A DNA stretch of 32,176 nucleotides from DATEJJ01 sp039649115 (GCA_039649115.1 JBBWZQ010000242.1:1-32176); one strand, 5' to 3'. Shown: positions 1 to 8,864, counted from the stretch's first letter. The notes: generated from the sequence alone by a model not told the origin. Numbers and translations: made by a program.

Positions 1-476
1 CCGTGCAGGGTCACTCCCCGGGACACCCGGATGCCGACCGCGCCCACCTTGCGGGCCGGGCCGCGCTCGTCGGCCGGTACCCACACCCCGCTGTACCCGG
101 GCGCGTCGATCCGCCCGGCGGGCAGGCCCAGGTCGGCACAGGCGTCGATGAGCAGCTGCTCGACCCGGCGCACGTAGGCGACCACGTCGATCGGGTCGGG
201 CAGGCGCAGGATCGGGTACCCGACGAGCTGCCCCGGCCCGTGCCAGGTGATCTTGCCGCCCCGATCGACGTCGATGACCGGGGTGCCGTCCACCGGGCGG
301 TCCCACGGCTGGGTGCGCTTGCCGGCCGTGTAGACGGCGGGATGCTCCACCAGCATGACGGCGCCGGCGGCCCGGCCGTCGGCGACCTCCTGGTGCAGCC
401 GCCGCTGTTCGTCCCACGCGGCCTGGTAGTCCATGACGCCGACGTCGCGCACTTCGAGGGTTGCCACACTGCTCAC
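1..476 (-). CDS. lipB: Octanoyltransferase LipB (3' end missing)
   Basis: Transfers octanoyl from octanoyl-ACP to the lipoyl lysine of E2 and GcvH proteins, the first step of lipoate synthesis before LipA. The visible part starts at GTG 476 (VSSVATLEVRDVG) or GTG 467 in the same frame. It carries family blocks in order: EHPAVYTAGKR, DRGGKITWHGPGQLVGYP, and RKVGAVGIRVSRGVTLHG, which contains the catalytic-region lysine. The frame runs off the left edge just after this last block, so the acyl-accepting cysteine is not in view. It lies 32 bp downstream of the membrane-protein gene on the same strand, and two genes further up is sucB, whose product is a LipB substrate. In related actinobacteria lipA would follow. 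The identity is secure; which GTG is used is not. Confidence 0.95.
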   Translation of the reverse strand, partial: MSSVATLEVRDVGVMDYQAAWDEQRRLHQEVADGRAAGAVMLVEHPAVYTAGKRTQPWDRPVDGTPVIDVDRGGKITWHGPGQLVGYPILRLPDPIDVVAYVRRVEQLLIDACADLGLPAGRIDAPGYSGVWVPADERGPARKVGAVGIRVSRGVTLH

Positions 477-508
477 GCAGCCCAGCGTAGTGCGCGGCGC
501 GACGCCGG

Positions 509-2341
509 TCACGCGGGTGGGATGCCCGCCACCCGCCACACCCACACGTCCGCCACCCGCTGCGGCTGGCCGAACAGGTCGGTGGCGGCCTGCAGCAGCA
601 GGAGCCGGTGGGGTGCCCACCGGCTGCCGTCCCCGCCGTCGGAGAGCACGATCGCGGCGGCGTGCCAGTAGGCGAGGTCCTTCCGGGCCTGCTGGCGCTC
701 TGCCAGGGTGACCACCACCGGGGTACCCCGCATGGCGATCTTGGTGAGCAGGGCCGCGGTCGGCCTCGGGTCGGGGCCGATGCGGCTGCGGTTGTGCGGG
801 CCGCCGGGGCCGAGGAAGAACCCGGACGGGATGGCGAAGGCGAAGTTGGTGGCGGTCTGCCAGCGCTGCCCGTCCGGCAGGTAGTCGGAGGCGGGCGGGA
901 TCGCCACCAGGGTCTGTCCATCGTGGAGGTACTGGCGCCAGGTGCCGTCGGAGAAGAAGCGCGGTACCGGCTGCCGGTGCGTCGTCGGGATGGGCAGCGG
1001 TACGAGCGGCAGCAGCGCCGCCACGAACCCGGCGAGCCACGCCCGGCGCCACCGTACGGGCTGCTCGAAGGCGCGGTCCAGGGACAGTGCCAGCAGCACT
1101 CCGACGATCGGGATGATCACCAGGACGAGCCGCTCGGGCAGCGCGGTGTCGAAGACCGGCAGGTGCCACAGCAGCACGAACGGCAGCCGGAGGTGGTAGT
1201 GCGCCACGCCGTTGAAGCGCAGCCGCGGCCCGAGGGACAGGATGCCGAAGACCAGCCCGGTCAGCGCGAGCGCGCGTACCTCCACGCGCCGCCACAGCCG
1301 GACCACGATCAGGACGGACAGCACCACCAGCACCGGACCGAAGAACGCGGTCTCCTCGGTGTAGTTGGGCGCGAGGTTCTGGCGCCACAGGCCGGCCAGC
1401 CGGGCCAGCGACAGGTAGGGGAAGGCTGGGTAGGAGGCCAGGTCCTCGCTGTGCACGATCTGGTCGAAGCCGATGCCGTGGTAGCGCTGCGGTCCGGCGA
1501 ACTGCAGCCACAGCGGGTACCCGAGCAGCACCAGGGCGGTACCGCCGGCCACCGCGAGCCCGCGCAGGAACGCCGGCGCCTCGGCACGCGCCCGCTGCCG
1601 GTTCCACAGCGCCCAGAAGACCAGGTACGTCGCGCAGGCGCCGGCGACGAACAGCAGCATCTCGGCGCCGACGCTGTAGTCGACCGCGACCAGGACGCCG
1701 AGGATCAGGCCGTTGCGCACCGCCTTGCCGGGCTCGCGCAGTTTCGCCACCCGCCACACGATGATCGGCACGAGGTACTGCGCGGTGAAGTTGAGGTGGC
1801 CGTTGGCGTGCGAGACCACCCCGGGGGCGAAGCCGCAGAACAGACCGCCGAGGATCGCGGCGCAACGGGTACGGGTGACGTGCCGGGACAGCACGTAGTA
1901 CCACGCGTACGGGCTGAGCGCGAGGTTGAGCGTCAGCACCAGCACGAAGGCCACGGAGGGCCCGAGGAGCATGGTGACCGGTGCCACCGCGGTGCCCACG
2001 AAGACCATCGACGTGTTGACCGCGAGGTTGACCCCCATCGGCACGTTCAGCAGGGTCGTCCACAGTGGATTGTTCAGGTGGGTCAGGGCGTGCGCCTGGT
2101 AGGTCAGCAGCCACTCGAACAGCGCCTGGTCGCCCTCGTTGTGCATCACGGCGCGGTTGTTGGGCGAGATCCACAGGCCCCACGTCAGGTACACCGCGCC
2201 GGCCAGGCACACCAGCGCGACCGCGAGGTCGGTCCGGCGGTTGTGCCGGGTACGGTCGCCGCGTGGCGCGCGCGGAGACTGTGCGGGCGGGGCGGCGACG
2301 GCTACTCGTTGTTCTTCGGCGACCGACACGCGAGGGACCAT
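509..2341 (-). CDS. Polytopic membrane protein, GT-C glycosyltransferase-like
   Basis: This is a roughly 610-residue integral membrane protein. A short Arg/Pro-rich N-terminus precedes a first TM helix (LAVALVCLAGAVYLTWGL). A loop with NEGDQALFEWLL follows, then about ten further hydrophobic helices and a C-terminal extracytoplasmic domain of about 150 residues ending VADVWVWRVAG. The acidic first loop and the NPLW..PMGVNLAVNTS pattern recall actinobacterial GT-C-fold mannosyl/arabinosyl-transferase-like proteins, but I cannot name a substrate. I chose ATG 2341 because GAGG lies 9 nt upstream. The frame stays open to a TTG at 2437 that would touch the upstream epimerase stop, so a 642-residue version is possible. 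It sits co-directionally between the epimerase and lipB genes. The enzymatic role is inference only. Confidence 0.8.
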   Translation of the reverse strand: MVPRVSVAEEQRVAVAAPPAQSPRAPRGDRTRHNRRTDLAVALVCLAGAVYLTWGLWISPNNRAVMHNEGDQALFEWLLTYQAHALTHLNNPLWTTLLNVPMGVNLAVNTSMVFVGTAVAPVTMLLGPSVAFVLVLTLNLALSPYAWYYVLSRHVTRTRCAAILGGLFCGFAPGVVSHANGHLNFTAQYLVPIIVWRVAKLREPGKAVRNGLILGVLVAVDYSVGAEMLLFVAGACATYLVFWALWNRQRARAEAPAFLRGLAVAGGTALVLLGYPLWLQFAGPQRYHGIGFDQIVHSEDLASYPAFPYLSLARLAGLWRQNLAPNYTEETAFFGPVLVVLSVLIVVRLWRRVEVRALALTGLVFGILSLGPRLRFNGVAHYHLRLPFVLLWHLPVFDTALPERLVLVIIPIVGVLLALSLDRAFEQPVRWRRAWLAGFVAALLPLVPLPIPTTHRQPVPRFFSDGTWRQYLHDGQTLVAIPPASDYLPDGQRWQTATNFAFAIPSGFFLGPGGPHNRSRIGPDPRPTAALLTKIAMRGTPVVVTLAERQQARKDLAYWHAAAIVLSDGGDGSRWAPHRLLLLQAATDLFGQPQRVADVWVWRVAGIPPA

Positions 2342-2433
2342 ACCGAATAGCCTCGGCACGCTCCAACCCGCGAGTCCCACCCCCCACCGCCTTCCGCTCG
2401 GCCTACCTCCGCATTTCCCCGAAAAGTACCGGC

Positions 2434-3327
2434 TCAATGATGGATGGCCCAGGTCAGGGCCTCCGCGAGGCTGGGGTGCTGGAACGGGTACCCGGCCGTG
2501 GCAAGCGCCGCGGGGACGGCCCGCTTGCTGGTCAGCAGTTCACCGCCGAGCTCACCCGCGACGAGCCGCAGCGCCGCCGCGGGCGTGGGCAGCGCCGCGG
2601 GCCGGTGCAAGATCTTTCCGAGGGTACGGGCGAACTCCGCGTTGCGTACCGGTGCCGGTCCGACCAGATTGGCGGCACCGCTCACCTCGTCGGCGCCGAG
2701 GAGGAACTCGATCGCGGCCAACTCGTCGGCGAGCGAGATCCACGGCAGCCACTGACGGCCGGAGCCCAGCCGGCCGCCCAGGCCCAGCTTGAACAGCGGA
2801 AGCAGCGCCTTGAGCAGGCCGCCGCTGGCACCGAGCACCATGCCGGTGCGCAGGTGCACGACCCGTACCCCGGCCCGCTCGGCCGGCTGCGTGGCCGCCT
2901 CCCACGCCTGGCACAGGTCCGGAAAGAAGCCGGTGCCCACCGGCGCTGACTCGGGCAGCTCCGTGTCGCCGGCGTCACCGTAGTAGTCGATCCCGGACGC
3001 GTTGAGCAGCACGCGGGGCGGGTCGGCCGCGATGGACACGGCCCGCGCGAGCGCCGCGGTCGGGTTGACCCGGCTGCTGCGCAGCAGCTGCTTGTACGCC
3101 TCGGTCCAGCGCTGGTCGCCGACGTTCGCGCCGGCCAGGTTGATCACGGCCTGCGTGCCGTCGACCACGCCCGGGTCCAGGTCCTCCTCGTTGGGTCGCC
3201 AGTACACCTGGTCGGGGTGGTCCGGCTCACGCCGGACCAGCCGCACCACCTCGTGCCCCGCCTCGCGCAGCCGGCGCACCAGCCGCGAGCCCAGGTACCC
3301 GGAGGAGCCGGCGACGATAATCCGCAT
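2434..3327 (-). CDS. TIGR01777-family NAD(P)-dependent epimerase (YfcH-like)
   Basis: Extended short-chain dehydrogenase/reductase of 297 residues, starting at ATG 3327. The N-terminal nucleotide-binding motif is GSSGYLGSRL (residues 8-17). VINLAGANVGDQRW is typical of the TIGR01777/YfcH family, and the catalytic YYG motif occurs in ASGIDYYGDAGD. The family's C-terminal DUF1731-type segment (LLTSKRAVPAAL...GYPFQHPSLAEAL) is intact. The substrate is unknown for the family. The gene begins 28 bp after the sucB stop, has no clear Shine-Dalgarno, and is probably transcribed with sucB. From memory, the M. tuberculosis Rv2216 orthologue also sits between dlaT/sucB and lipB, so the association with the lipoyl block is conserved. 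Confidence 0.92.
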   Translation of the reverse strand: MRIIVAGSSGYLGSRLVRRLREAGHEVVRLVRREPDHPDQVYWRPNEEDLDPGVVDGTQAVINLAGANVGDQRWTEAYKQLLRSSRVNPTAALARAVSIAADPPRVLLNASGIDYYGDAGDTELPESAPVGTGFFPDLCQAWEAATQPAERAGVRVVHLRTGMVLGASGGLLKALLPLFKLGLGGRLGSGRQWLPWISLADELAAIEFLLGADEVSGAANLVGPAPVRNAEFARTLGKILHRPAALPTPAAALRLVAGELGGELLTSKRAVPAALATAGYPFQHPSLAEALTWAIHH

Positions 3328-3355
3328 GGCGACTATCGTGCCGCACGCCGTCGAC

Positions 3356-5368
3356 TCACAAACCCAGCTCCGCCTCGAAGCTCCCGGTCTCCAGCCGTTC
3401 CTTGACCGTGGTCAGGAAGCGCGCGGCGTCGGCACCGTCGACCAGCCGGTGGTCGTACGACAGCGCGAGGTACACCATCGAGCGCGGCACGATGATCTCA
3501 CCCAGGTCCGCGTCCTCGACCACGACCGCCCGCTTCACCACGGCGCCGGTGCCCAGGATGGCGACCTGCGGCTGGTTGATGATCGGCGTGTCGAACAGGG
3601 CTCCCCGGCTGCCGGTGTTGGTCAGCGTGAACGTGCCACCGGACAGTTCGTCGGGGGTCACCCGGTTGGTGCGGGTGCGCTCGGCGAGGTCGGCGATGCG
3701 CCGCGCGAGCCCGGCCAGGTTCAGGTCGCCCGCGTTGCGGATGACCGGCACCATCAGGCCCCGCTCGGTGTCCACCGCCATGCCCAGGTGCTCGGCGTCG
3801 TGGTAGGTCACCGTGCCCGCGTCCAGATCGATCGAGGCGTTCACGTTGGGGTGCACCCGCAGCGCCTCGACCGCGGCGAGCGCGAAGAACGGCAGGAACG
3901 AGAGCTTCACGCCCTCGCGCCGCTGGAACTCGCCCTTGGCCGCCGCCCGCAGGCGGGCGATCTTGGTGACGTCGACCTCGACCACGGTGGTGAGCTGCGC
4001 CGAGATCTGCAGCGACTCCACCATCCGCCGCGCGATGAGCGCCCGCATCCGGGGCAGCTTCTCCGTCCGTCCGCGCAGCGGGCTGGGCTGCGGGCGGGGC
4101 GCGGCCGGGGCCGCCGGCCGGTCGGTCGCCGGGGCCGCCGGTGGCGCCGCGGCGGCGGCCCGCTGCCGTTCGGCCGCCTCCAGCACGTCCTGCTTGCGGA
4201 TGCGCCCGCCGACGCCGCTGCCCTGCACGCCGGTCAGGTCGATCCCGTTCTCGGCGGCCAGCTTGCGCACCAGTGGAGTCACGTACCCGCCGGCCTCCTC
4301 GCCGTTGACCTGCGCCGGAGCGGCCGCGGGAGCGGGAGCGGCTTGCTGGGCGGGGGCCGGAGCGGCTTGCTGGGCCGGGGCGGGAGGCGCCGCGGGGGGC
4401 TGTGCCGCCGCGGCGGGCTGCGGGGCGGGTTCGGGGGCGGGCGCCGGAGTTGGTGCCGGCGTGGGCTTCGCGGGCGCCGGCGCGCCGGACGAGCCGATCA
4501 CCGCGAGGCGTGCCCCCACCTCGACGGTCTCGTCCTCGCGCACCACGATCTCCAGCAGGGTGCCGGTGGCCGGTGCCGGGATCTCGGTGTCCACCTTGTC
4601 CGTGGACACCTCCAGCAGCGGCTCGTCCGCGGCGACCTGGTCGCCCACCTGCTTGAGCCAGCGGGTCACGGTACCCTCGGTCACCGACTCGCCCAGCGCC
4701 GGCATCGTGACGACGCTGGCCTGCCCGGCGCCGTTGGGCCCGGGTGGCGCCGCCGGCTCGGCCTGGTCGGGCTCGGCGTGCCGGGCGGACTCGGCCCGAC
4801 CAGCCGGCCCGGCGGGCTCGGCCCCATCAGTGGGCTCGGCCTGACCGGCGGGCTCGGCCTGACCGGCGGGCCCGGCCTGGCCGGCGGGCTCGGCCTGACC
4901 GGCGGGCTCGGCCCGATCCGTGGGCCCGGCCTGACCGGCGGGCTGTGCCGCCGGCTCGGATCCGGCCCACGGCGCGGGTGCCTCGGCGCCGGCGGGCTTG
5001 TCCGTGGACGGCTCGTCCACCTCGGGCGGCGTGGCCCGGTCCTCCTCGACCGTCGCGCGCTCGGCCGGGGGCTGCGCGGCCGGGGCCTGCTCGGCGGCGG
5101 GCGCGGGAGCCTGGCCGCCCTGGCCGTCGTCGTCCCCGTCGATGACCGCGAGCTCGCTGCCCACCTCGGCGGTCTCGTCCTCGTGGACGACGATCCGGTG
5201 CAGCACCCCGGTGGCGGGCGAAGGGATCTCGGTGTCCACCTTGTCGGTGGACACCTCGAGCAGGGGCTCGTCCGCCTCGACCCGCTCGCCCTCCTGCTTG
5301 AGCCAGCGGGTGACGGTACCCTCCGTCACGCTTTCACCGAGCCGGGGCATGGTGACCGATACCGGCAT
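3356..5368 (-). CDS. sucB: 2-oxoacid dehydrogenase E2 (dihydrolipoamide acyl/succinyltransferase), two lipoyl domains
   Basis: Core acyltransferase of 2-oxoacid dehydrogenase complexes, 670 residues. It has lipoyl domain 1 at residues 1-76 (TDK motif, Lys43), a long Ala/Pro/Glu-rich linker with hexapeptide repeats (about 141-187), lipoyl domain 2 (Lys258), a second Ala/Pro linker, a peripheral-subunit-binding domain (YVTPLVRKLAAENGIDL) and the catalytic domain. The catalytic domain ends with DHRLVDGAD (His640, Asp644). ATG 5368 has AGAGGGAG 9 nt upstream. The start is 17 bp after the lpd stop, so E3 and E2 are probably co-transcribed. In mycobacteria the orthologue (DlaT/SucB) serves pyruvate dehydrogenase and antioxidant peroxidase systems, so the symbol sucB does not settle substrate specificity; dlaT is an equally fair name. 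Confidence 0.95.
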   Translation of the reverse strand: MPVSVTMPRLGESVTEGTVTRWLKQEGERVEADEPLLEVSTDKVDTEIPSPATGVLHRIVVHEDETAEVGSELAVIDGDDDGQGGQAPAPAAEQAPAAQPPAERATVEEDRATPPEVDEPSTDKPAGAEAPAPWAGSEPAAQPAGQAGPTDRAEPAGQAEPAGQAGPAGQAEPAGQAEPTDGAEPAGPAGRAESARHAEPDQAEPAAPPGPNGAGQASVVTMPALGESVTEGTVTRWLKQVGDQVAADEPLLEVSTDKVDTEIPAPATGTLLEIVVREDETVEVGARLAVIGSSGAPAPAKPTPAPTPAPAPEPAPQPAAAAQPPAAPPAPAQQAAPAPAQQAAPAPAAAPAQVNGEEAGGYVTPLVRKLAAENGIDLTGVQGSGVGGRIRKQDVLEAAERQRAAAAAPPAAPATDRPAAPAAPRPQPSPLRGRTEKLPRMRALIARRMVESLQISAQLTTVVEVDVTKIARLRAAAKGEFQRREGVKLSFLPFFALAAVEALRVHPNVNASIDLDAGTVTYHDAEHLGMAVDTERGLMVPVIRNAGDLNLAGLARRIADLAERTRTNRVTPDELSGGTFTLTNTGSRGALFDTPIINQPQVAILGTGAVVKRAVVVEDADLGEIIVPRSMVYLALSYDHRLVDGADAARFLTTVKERLETGSFEAELGL
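4810..4945 (-). repeat. 18-bp tandem repeats encoding the AEPAGQ linker of SucB
   Basis: About seven to eight imperfect copies of an 18-bp unit (plus-strand form near GGCGGGCTCGGCCTGACC). They encode hexapeptides AEPAGQ, AGPAGQ, AEPTDG and similar in the flexible linker after the first lipoyl domain. The unit length keeps frame, so copy-number change would lengthen or shorten the swinging arm without disrupting the protein. Confidence 0.85.
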
Positions 5369-5385
5369 CTCGTGCGACTCCCTCT

Positions 5386-6768
5386 TTAGCCGTGGACGTG
5401 TAGGGGCTTGCCAGCCAGCGCCAGGTGCGCCTCGCCGAGGGCCTCGGTCTGGGTCGGGTGGGCGTGGATGAGCTGGGCGACGTCGGCCGGGAACGCCTCC
5501 CAGTTGAAGATCAGCTGAGCCTCGCCGACCAGCTCGCTGACCCGGTCGCCGACCAGGTGCAGGCCGACCACGGGACCGTCGGCGACGCCGACCAGCTTGA
5601 CGAAGCCCGCCGTCTTGAGGATCTGGCTCTTGCCGTTGCCGGCGAGGTCGTACGTGAACGTCCTGACCTTGTCGCCGTACTGCTCCCGCGCCTTCGCCTC
5701 GGTCAGCCCCACGGAGGCGACCTCGGGCGAGCTGTACGTGACCCGGGGGATGCCGTTCTCGTCGATCACCGCGGGGCTGCGCCCGGCGATCTCCTCGGCG
5801 ACGAAGATGCCCTGCTGGAAGCCGCGGTGCGCGAGCTGCAGGCCGGGCACGATGTCGCCGACGGCGTACACGTCGGGCAGGTTGGTGCGCAGCCGCTCGT
5901 CGGTGAGCACGAAGCCGCGCTCCATCCGCAGGCCCTGCTGCTCGTACCCGATGTCGGCGGTCACCGGCCCGCGCCCCACGGCGACGAGCAGCAACTCCGC
6001 CTCGAACGTCTCGCCGCCCTGGATCGTCACCCGCACGCCGCTGTCGGTGCGCGCCACCCGCTCGAACGGCTTACCGGTCTTGAACGCGATGCCCCGCTTG
6101 CGGAACGCCCGCTCCAGGGCCTTCGAGCTCTGCTCGTCCTCCGGCGGCAGCAGCCGGGGCAGCGCCTCGATGATCGTGACGTCGGCGCCGAAGGACCTCC
6201 ACGCGCTGGCGAACTCGCAGCCGATCACCCCGCCGCCGAGGATCACCGCCGAGGCCGGTACGTGGTCGAGGTTGAGCGCGTGTTCCGAGGTGATCACGCG
6301 TTCGCCGTCGATCTCCAGGCCGGGCAGGCTCTTCGAGTACGAGCCGGTGGCCAGGATCAGGTTGCGTCCGGTGATGCGCTGGTCGCCGACCTGGACCGCG
6401 TCCGGGGCGACCAGCCGGCCGGCGCCCTCGACGTAGCTGACCTTGTTGGCCTTGGCCAGCCCCTGGAGGCCCTTGTACAGCCGGGCGACGACGCCGTCCT
6501 TGTACCCGTTGACCGCCTTCATGTCGATGCCGTTGAAGGTGGTCTGCACGCCGAACTGCTCGGCCTCGCGGGCCTGGTCGGCCACCTCGCCCGCGTGCAG
6601 CAGCGCCTTGGTCGGGATGCAGCCGCGGTGCAGGCAGGTGCCGCCCAGCTTGTCCTTCTCGATGAGCGCGACCGACAGGCCCAGCTCGGTGGCGCGGAAC
6701 GCGGCGGCGTAGCCGCCACTGCCGCCGCCGAGCACGACAACATCGAACACGGAGCTCAGGTCACTCAC
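5386..6768 (-). CDS. lpd: Dihydrolipoyl dehydrogenase (E3)
   Basis: Flavoprotein that reoxidises dihydrolipoamide on E2 and GcvH with NAD+. The 460 residues include the FAD motif VVLGGGSGGYAAAF (11-24), the redox disulfide GGTCLHRGCIP (Cys45, Cys50), an NAD motif VILGGGVIGCEFASAW, the second FAD motif VYAVGDIV, and the catalytic pair His437/Glu442 in HAHPTQTE. GTG 6768 is the start because GAGGAGG lies 5 nt upstream and VSDLSSVFDVVVLGGG is the usual N-terminus. The frame stays open for 75 more codons upstream, but that extension is Arg/Pro-rich and lacks family similarity. It is first in the minus-strand lpd-sucB-epimerase run. All catalytic residues are present. Confidence 0.96.
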   Translation of the reverse strand: MSDLSSVFDVVVLGGGSGGYAAAFRATELGLSVALIEKDKLGGTCLHRGCIPTKALLHAGEVADQAREAEQFGVQTTFNGIDMKAVNGYKDGVVARLYKGLQGLAKANKVSYVEGAGRLVAPDAVQVGDQRITGRNLILATGSYSKSLPGLEIDGERVITSEHALNLDHVPASAVILGGGVIGCEFASAWRSFGADVTIIEALPRLLPPEDEQSSKALERAFRKRGIAFKTGKPFERVARTDSGVRVTIQGGETFEAELLLVAVGRGPVTADIGYEQQGLRMERGFVLTDERLRTNLPDVYAVGDIVPGLQLAHRGFQQGIFVAEEIAGRSPAVIDENGIPRVTYSSPEVASVGLTEAKAREQYGDKVRTFTYDLAGNGKSQILKTAGFVKLVGVADGPVVGLHLVGDRVSELVGEAQLIFNWEAFPADVAQLIHAHPTQTEALGEAHLALAGKPLHVHG

Positions 6769-6949
6769 GCCCGCCTCCTCAAGTGCGCTTTGCGAGCAGA
6801 ATTCGATGGCGGCACCGGCCAGGGGGACGGGGCACGCCGCCTGGGCCATCTTGTCACCTGTGGACGGCGCCTGCGAAACGAGGTGCGCAATGACACGTCG
6901 AGTCGGCGTACCCTTTTGCCCAGTCGGGTGCACAGGGGAGGAGACCTCG

Positions 6950-7276
6950 GTGGCGTGGTTTCGCCGGCGCCGCGGTGCGAGTGCGTTCGTCACCGACCAG
7001 GTTCGGTACCGCGAGGATCTGGCCCACCTCGAGGAATTCGCCCGGTCCCGTCACGGTGTCGAGGCCTACCTCGAACCCCGCACCACGGTCACCGAGACCA
7101 CTGTCGTGCTGATCGCGCACGACGGGGAGTGGACCCGGCGCCGGGTGGCCGACCCGCCGGCCGCGCGCCAGCTCGCCCACCGCCTGGCCATCCCGCTCTA
7201 CGACATCCACCTGGTCGGGTACCCGCAGCGCATGCGCGACTTCAACGAGCGCCGCAAGCGGGCCGCCGGAACCTGA
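6950..7276 (+). CDS. Conserved actinobacterial 108-aa protein, function unknown
   Basis: Small basic soluble protein. The N-terminus is VAWFRRRRGASAF. A charged central segment reads VRYREDLAHLEEFARSR, followed by a strand-rich core (TTVTETTVVLIAHDGEWTRRR) and a C-terminal GYPQRMRDFNERRKR. GTG 6950 is supported by GGGAGGAG 6 nt upstream; a longer reading from ATG 6806 would include cysteine-rich sequence with no SD. There are no TM segments and no recognisable catalytic motif. It is divergent from lpd and ends 3 bp before the pepA stop on the other strand. From memory, similar proteins lie between lpd and pepA in Streptomyces, which suggests an old association with the E2/E3 block. I do not assign a function. 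Confidence 0.85.
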   Translation: MAWFRRRRGASAFVTDQVRYREDLAHLEEFARSRHGVEAYLEPRTTVTETTVVLIAHDGEWTRRRVADPPAARQLAHRLAIPLYDIHLVGYPQRMRDFNERRKRAAGT

Positions 7277-7279
7277 GGC

Positions 7280-8827
7280 TCACTCGGCGGCGATCGAGTC
7301 GACGAGCGCGAGCATGGTCCGGACCGGCACGCCGGTGCCGCCCTTCGACCAGTACCCGGTCGGCTCGCCCGGGTGGTACGACGGCCCGGCGATGTCCAGG
7401 TGCGCCCACACCACGCCGTCGGTCACGAACTCGGACAGGAAGATGCCACCCTGGAGCATGTGGCCGGCCCGGTCCATCCCGGCGTTGACCTGGGAGATGT
7501 CGGCGACCTCCGAGTCCATGCCCTTGCGCACGTCGTCGGGCATCGGCATCGGCCAGGCCGGCTCGCCCACCGTGTCACCCAGTTGGCGTACCCGCTCGCA
7601 CAGCTCCTCGGTGCCCATCACACCGGCCACCCGCTTGCCCAGCGCCACCACCTGGCCGCCGGTCAGCGTGGAGGTCTCCAGCAGGTAGTCGGGATCGTCC
7701 TCGCAGGCCCGTGCCATCGCGTCGCCGAGCACCATCCGGCCCTCGGCGTCGGTGTTCAGCACCTCCACCTTCTTGCCGTTGTACATCGTCACCACGTCGC
7801 CCGGCCGGTACGCCGAGCCGGACAGCATGTTCTCCGCGATCGGCAGGTACCCGGTCACCGCCACCTTCGGCTTGAGCCGCGCAATCGCGATCAGGGTCGC
7901 CGCCACCGCCGCCGCTCCGGCCATGTCGGACTTCATCTCCCACATGCCCTGCGCCGGCTTGATGGACACGCCGCCGGTGTCGAACGTGATGCCCTTTCCG
8001 ATCAGGGCCACGTGCTTCCTCGCCCCGGCCGGGCGGTAGGCGAGGCGGACCAGGCGGGGTGGCGCCTCGGAACCCTGGCCGACCGCCACGATCCCGCCGT
8101 ACCCCTGCCGGCGCAGTTGTTTCTCGTCGAGCACCTGCACCGCCAGGCCGGCGGGTGCCGCGGCGGCGGCCACCGCGTCGGCGAAGGCCGGCGGCCGCAG
8201 CTCGTTGGGTGGGGTGTTGACCCAGTCGCGGGCCTGCGCGACGGCCCGGCCGACCACGGCCGCGCGCCTGGTCTCCGCCTTGGCCCACTTCGCCGCGGCG
8301 TCGGGGATGTGCAGCACCACCTCGCGCACCGGCTCCCGCCGGAAGGTGCCCCGCCTGGTCTTGTACCCCACGAACTGGTACCCGCCCAGCAGCGCCCCCT
8401 CGGCGAGCGCGCGCAGCGCGGCGGCCTCCTCGGCGGGGTCCTCGGCCACCGGAAGCGCGAGCGCCGCCCGGGTGGTCCCCGCGATGGCCCGCACCGCGGC
8501 GCCCGCGGCGCGGCGCAGCGTCTCGGCCGGCGGCAGCGCGCCCACCGGCTCGCCGCCGAGTCCGACCGCGACCACCAGCCGGGGGGTGACGGTGCCCAGC
8601 GCGGCGAGCTTGGTGACCTCGCCCGGTGCCCCGCTCGCGCCGAGCAGCACCAGCGTCTCGACGAGACGCCCGTCGAAGGCGGCGGCGATGCTCTCCGCGC
8701 CGGAGGCGAGCAGCAACCGCGCCGGCGCGTCGGCCGGCTGGCTGTAGACGCCGATGATGATGGCGTCGACGACGAGCTCCGCCGGATCGGTATCGACGAG
8801 AGCGAGCGTCGGAAGGGTCGCGGTCAC
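7280..8827 (-). CDS. pepA: Leucyl aminopeptidase (M17, cytosol aminopeptidase)
   Basis: Removes N-terminal amino acids from peptides in the cytosol using two divalent metals; M17 enzymes are usually hexamers. The 515 residues comprise a variable N-terminal domain (1-about 170) and the catalytic domain. Catalytic-domain motifs are VNTPPNELRP, GKGITFDTGG (Lys278, Asp283), KSDMAGAAAV and the family signature NTDAEGR (358-364), which carries the Asp/Glu metal ligands and the catalytic Arg. GTG 8827 has GGAG 6 nt upstream and gives the 515-residue length I recall for M. tuberculosis Rv2213. A longer open frame to 9211 runs antisense into gcvT and is rejected. The C-terminus ends 3 bp from the convergent 108-aa gene. 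Confidence 0.95.
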   Translation of the reverse strand: MTATLPTLALVDTDPAELVVDAIIIGVYSQPADAPARLLLASGAESIAAAFDGRLVETLVLLGASGAPGEVTKLAALGTVTPRLVVAVGLGGEPVGALPPAETLRRAAGAAVRAIAGTTRAALALPVAEDPAEEAAALRALAEGALLGGYQFVGYKTRRGTFRREPVREVVLHIPDAAAKWAKAETRRAAVVGRAVAQARDWVNTPPNELRPPAFADAVAAAAAPAGLAVQVLDEKQLRRQGYGGIVAVGQGSEAPPRLVRLAYRPAGARKHVALIGKGITFDTGGVSIKPAQGMWEMKSDMAGAAAVAATLIAIARLKPKVAVTGYLPIAENMLSGSAYRPGDVVTMYNGKKVEVLNTDAEGRMVLGDAMARACEDDPDYLLETSTLTGGQVVALGKRVAGVMGTEELCERVRQLGDTVGEPAWPMPMPDDVRKGMDSEVADISQVNAGMDRAGHMLQGGIFLSEFVTDGVVWAHLDIAGPSYHPGEPTGYWSKGGTGVPVRTMLALVDSIAAE

Positions 8828-8864
8828 CGGTGTCTCCGTTGCGTAGGCAGGAAGTTTCCCGCCG

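Noticed and set aside
6769..6993. A 75-residue N-terminal extension of Lpd
   Set aside because: GAGGAGG 5 nt before GTG 6768 and the normal Lpd N-terminus there fix the start. The extension has no family similarity.
5425..7488. A 687-codon plus-strand open frame antisense to lpd
   Set aside because: No domain or start signal. lpd on the other strand has every catalytic motif, so this is a shadow.
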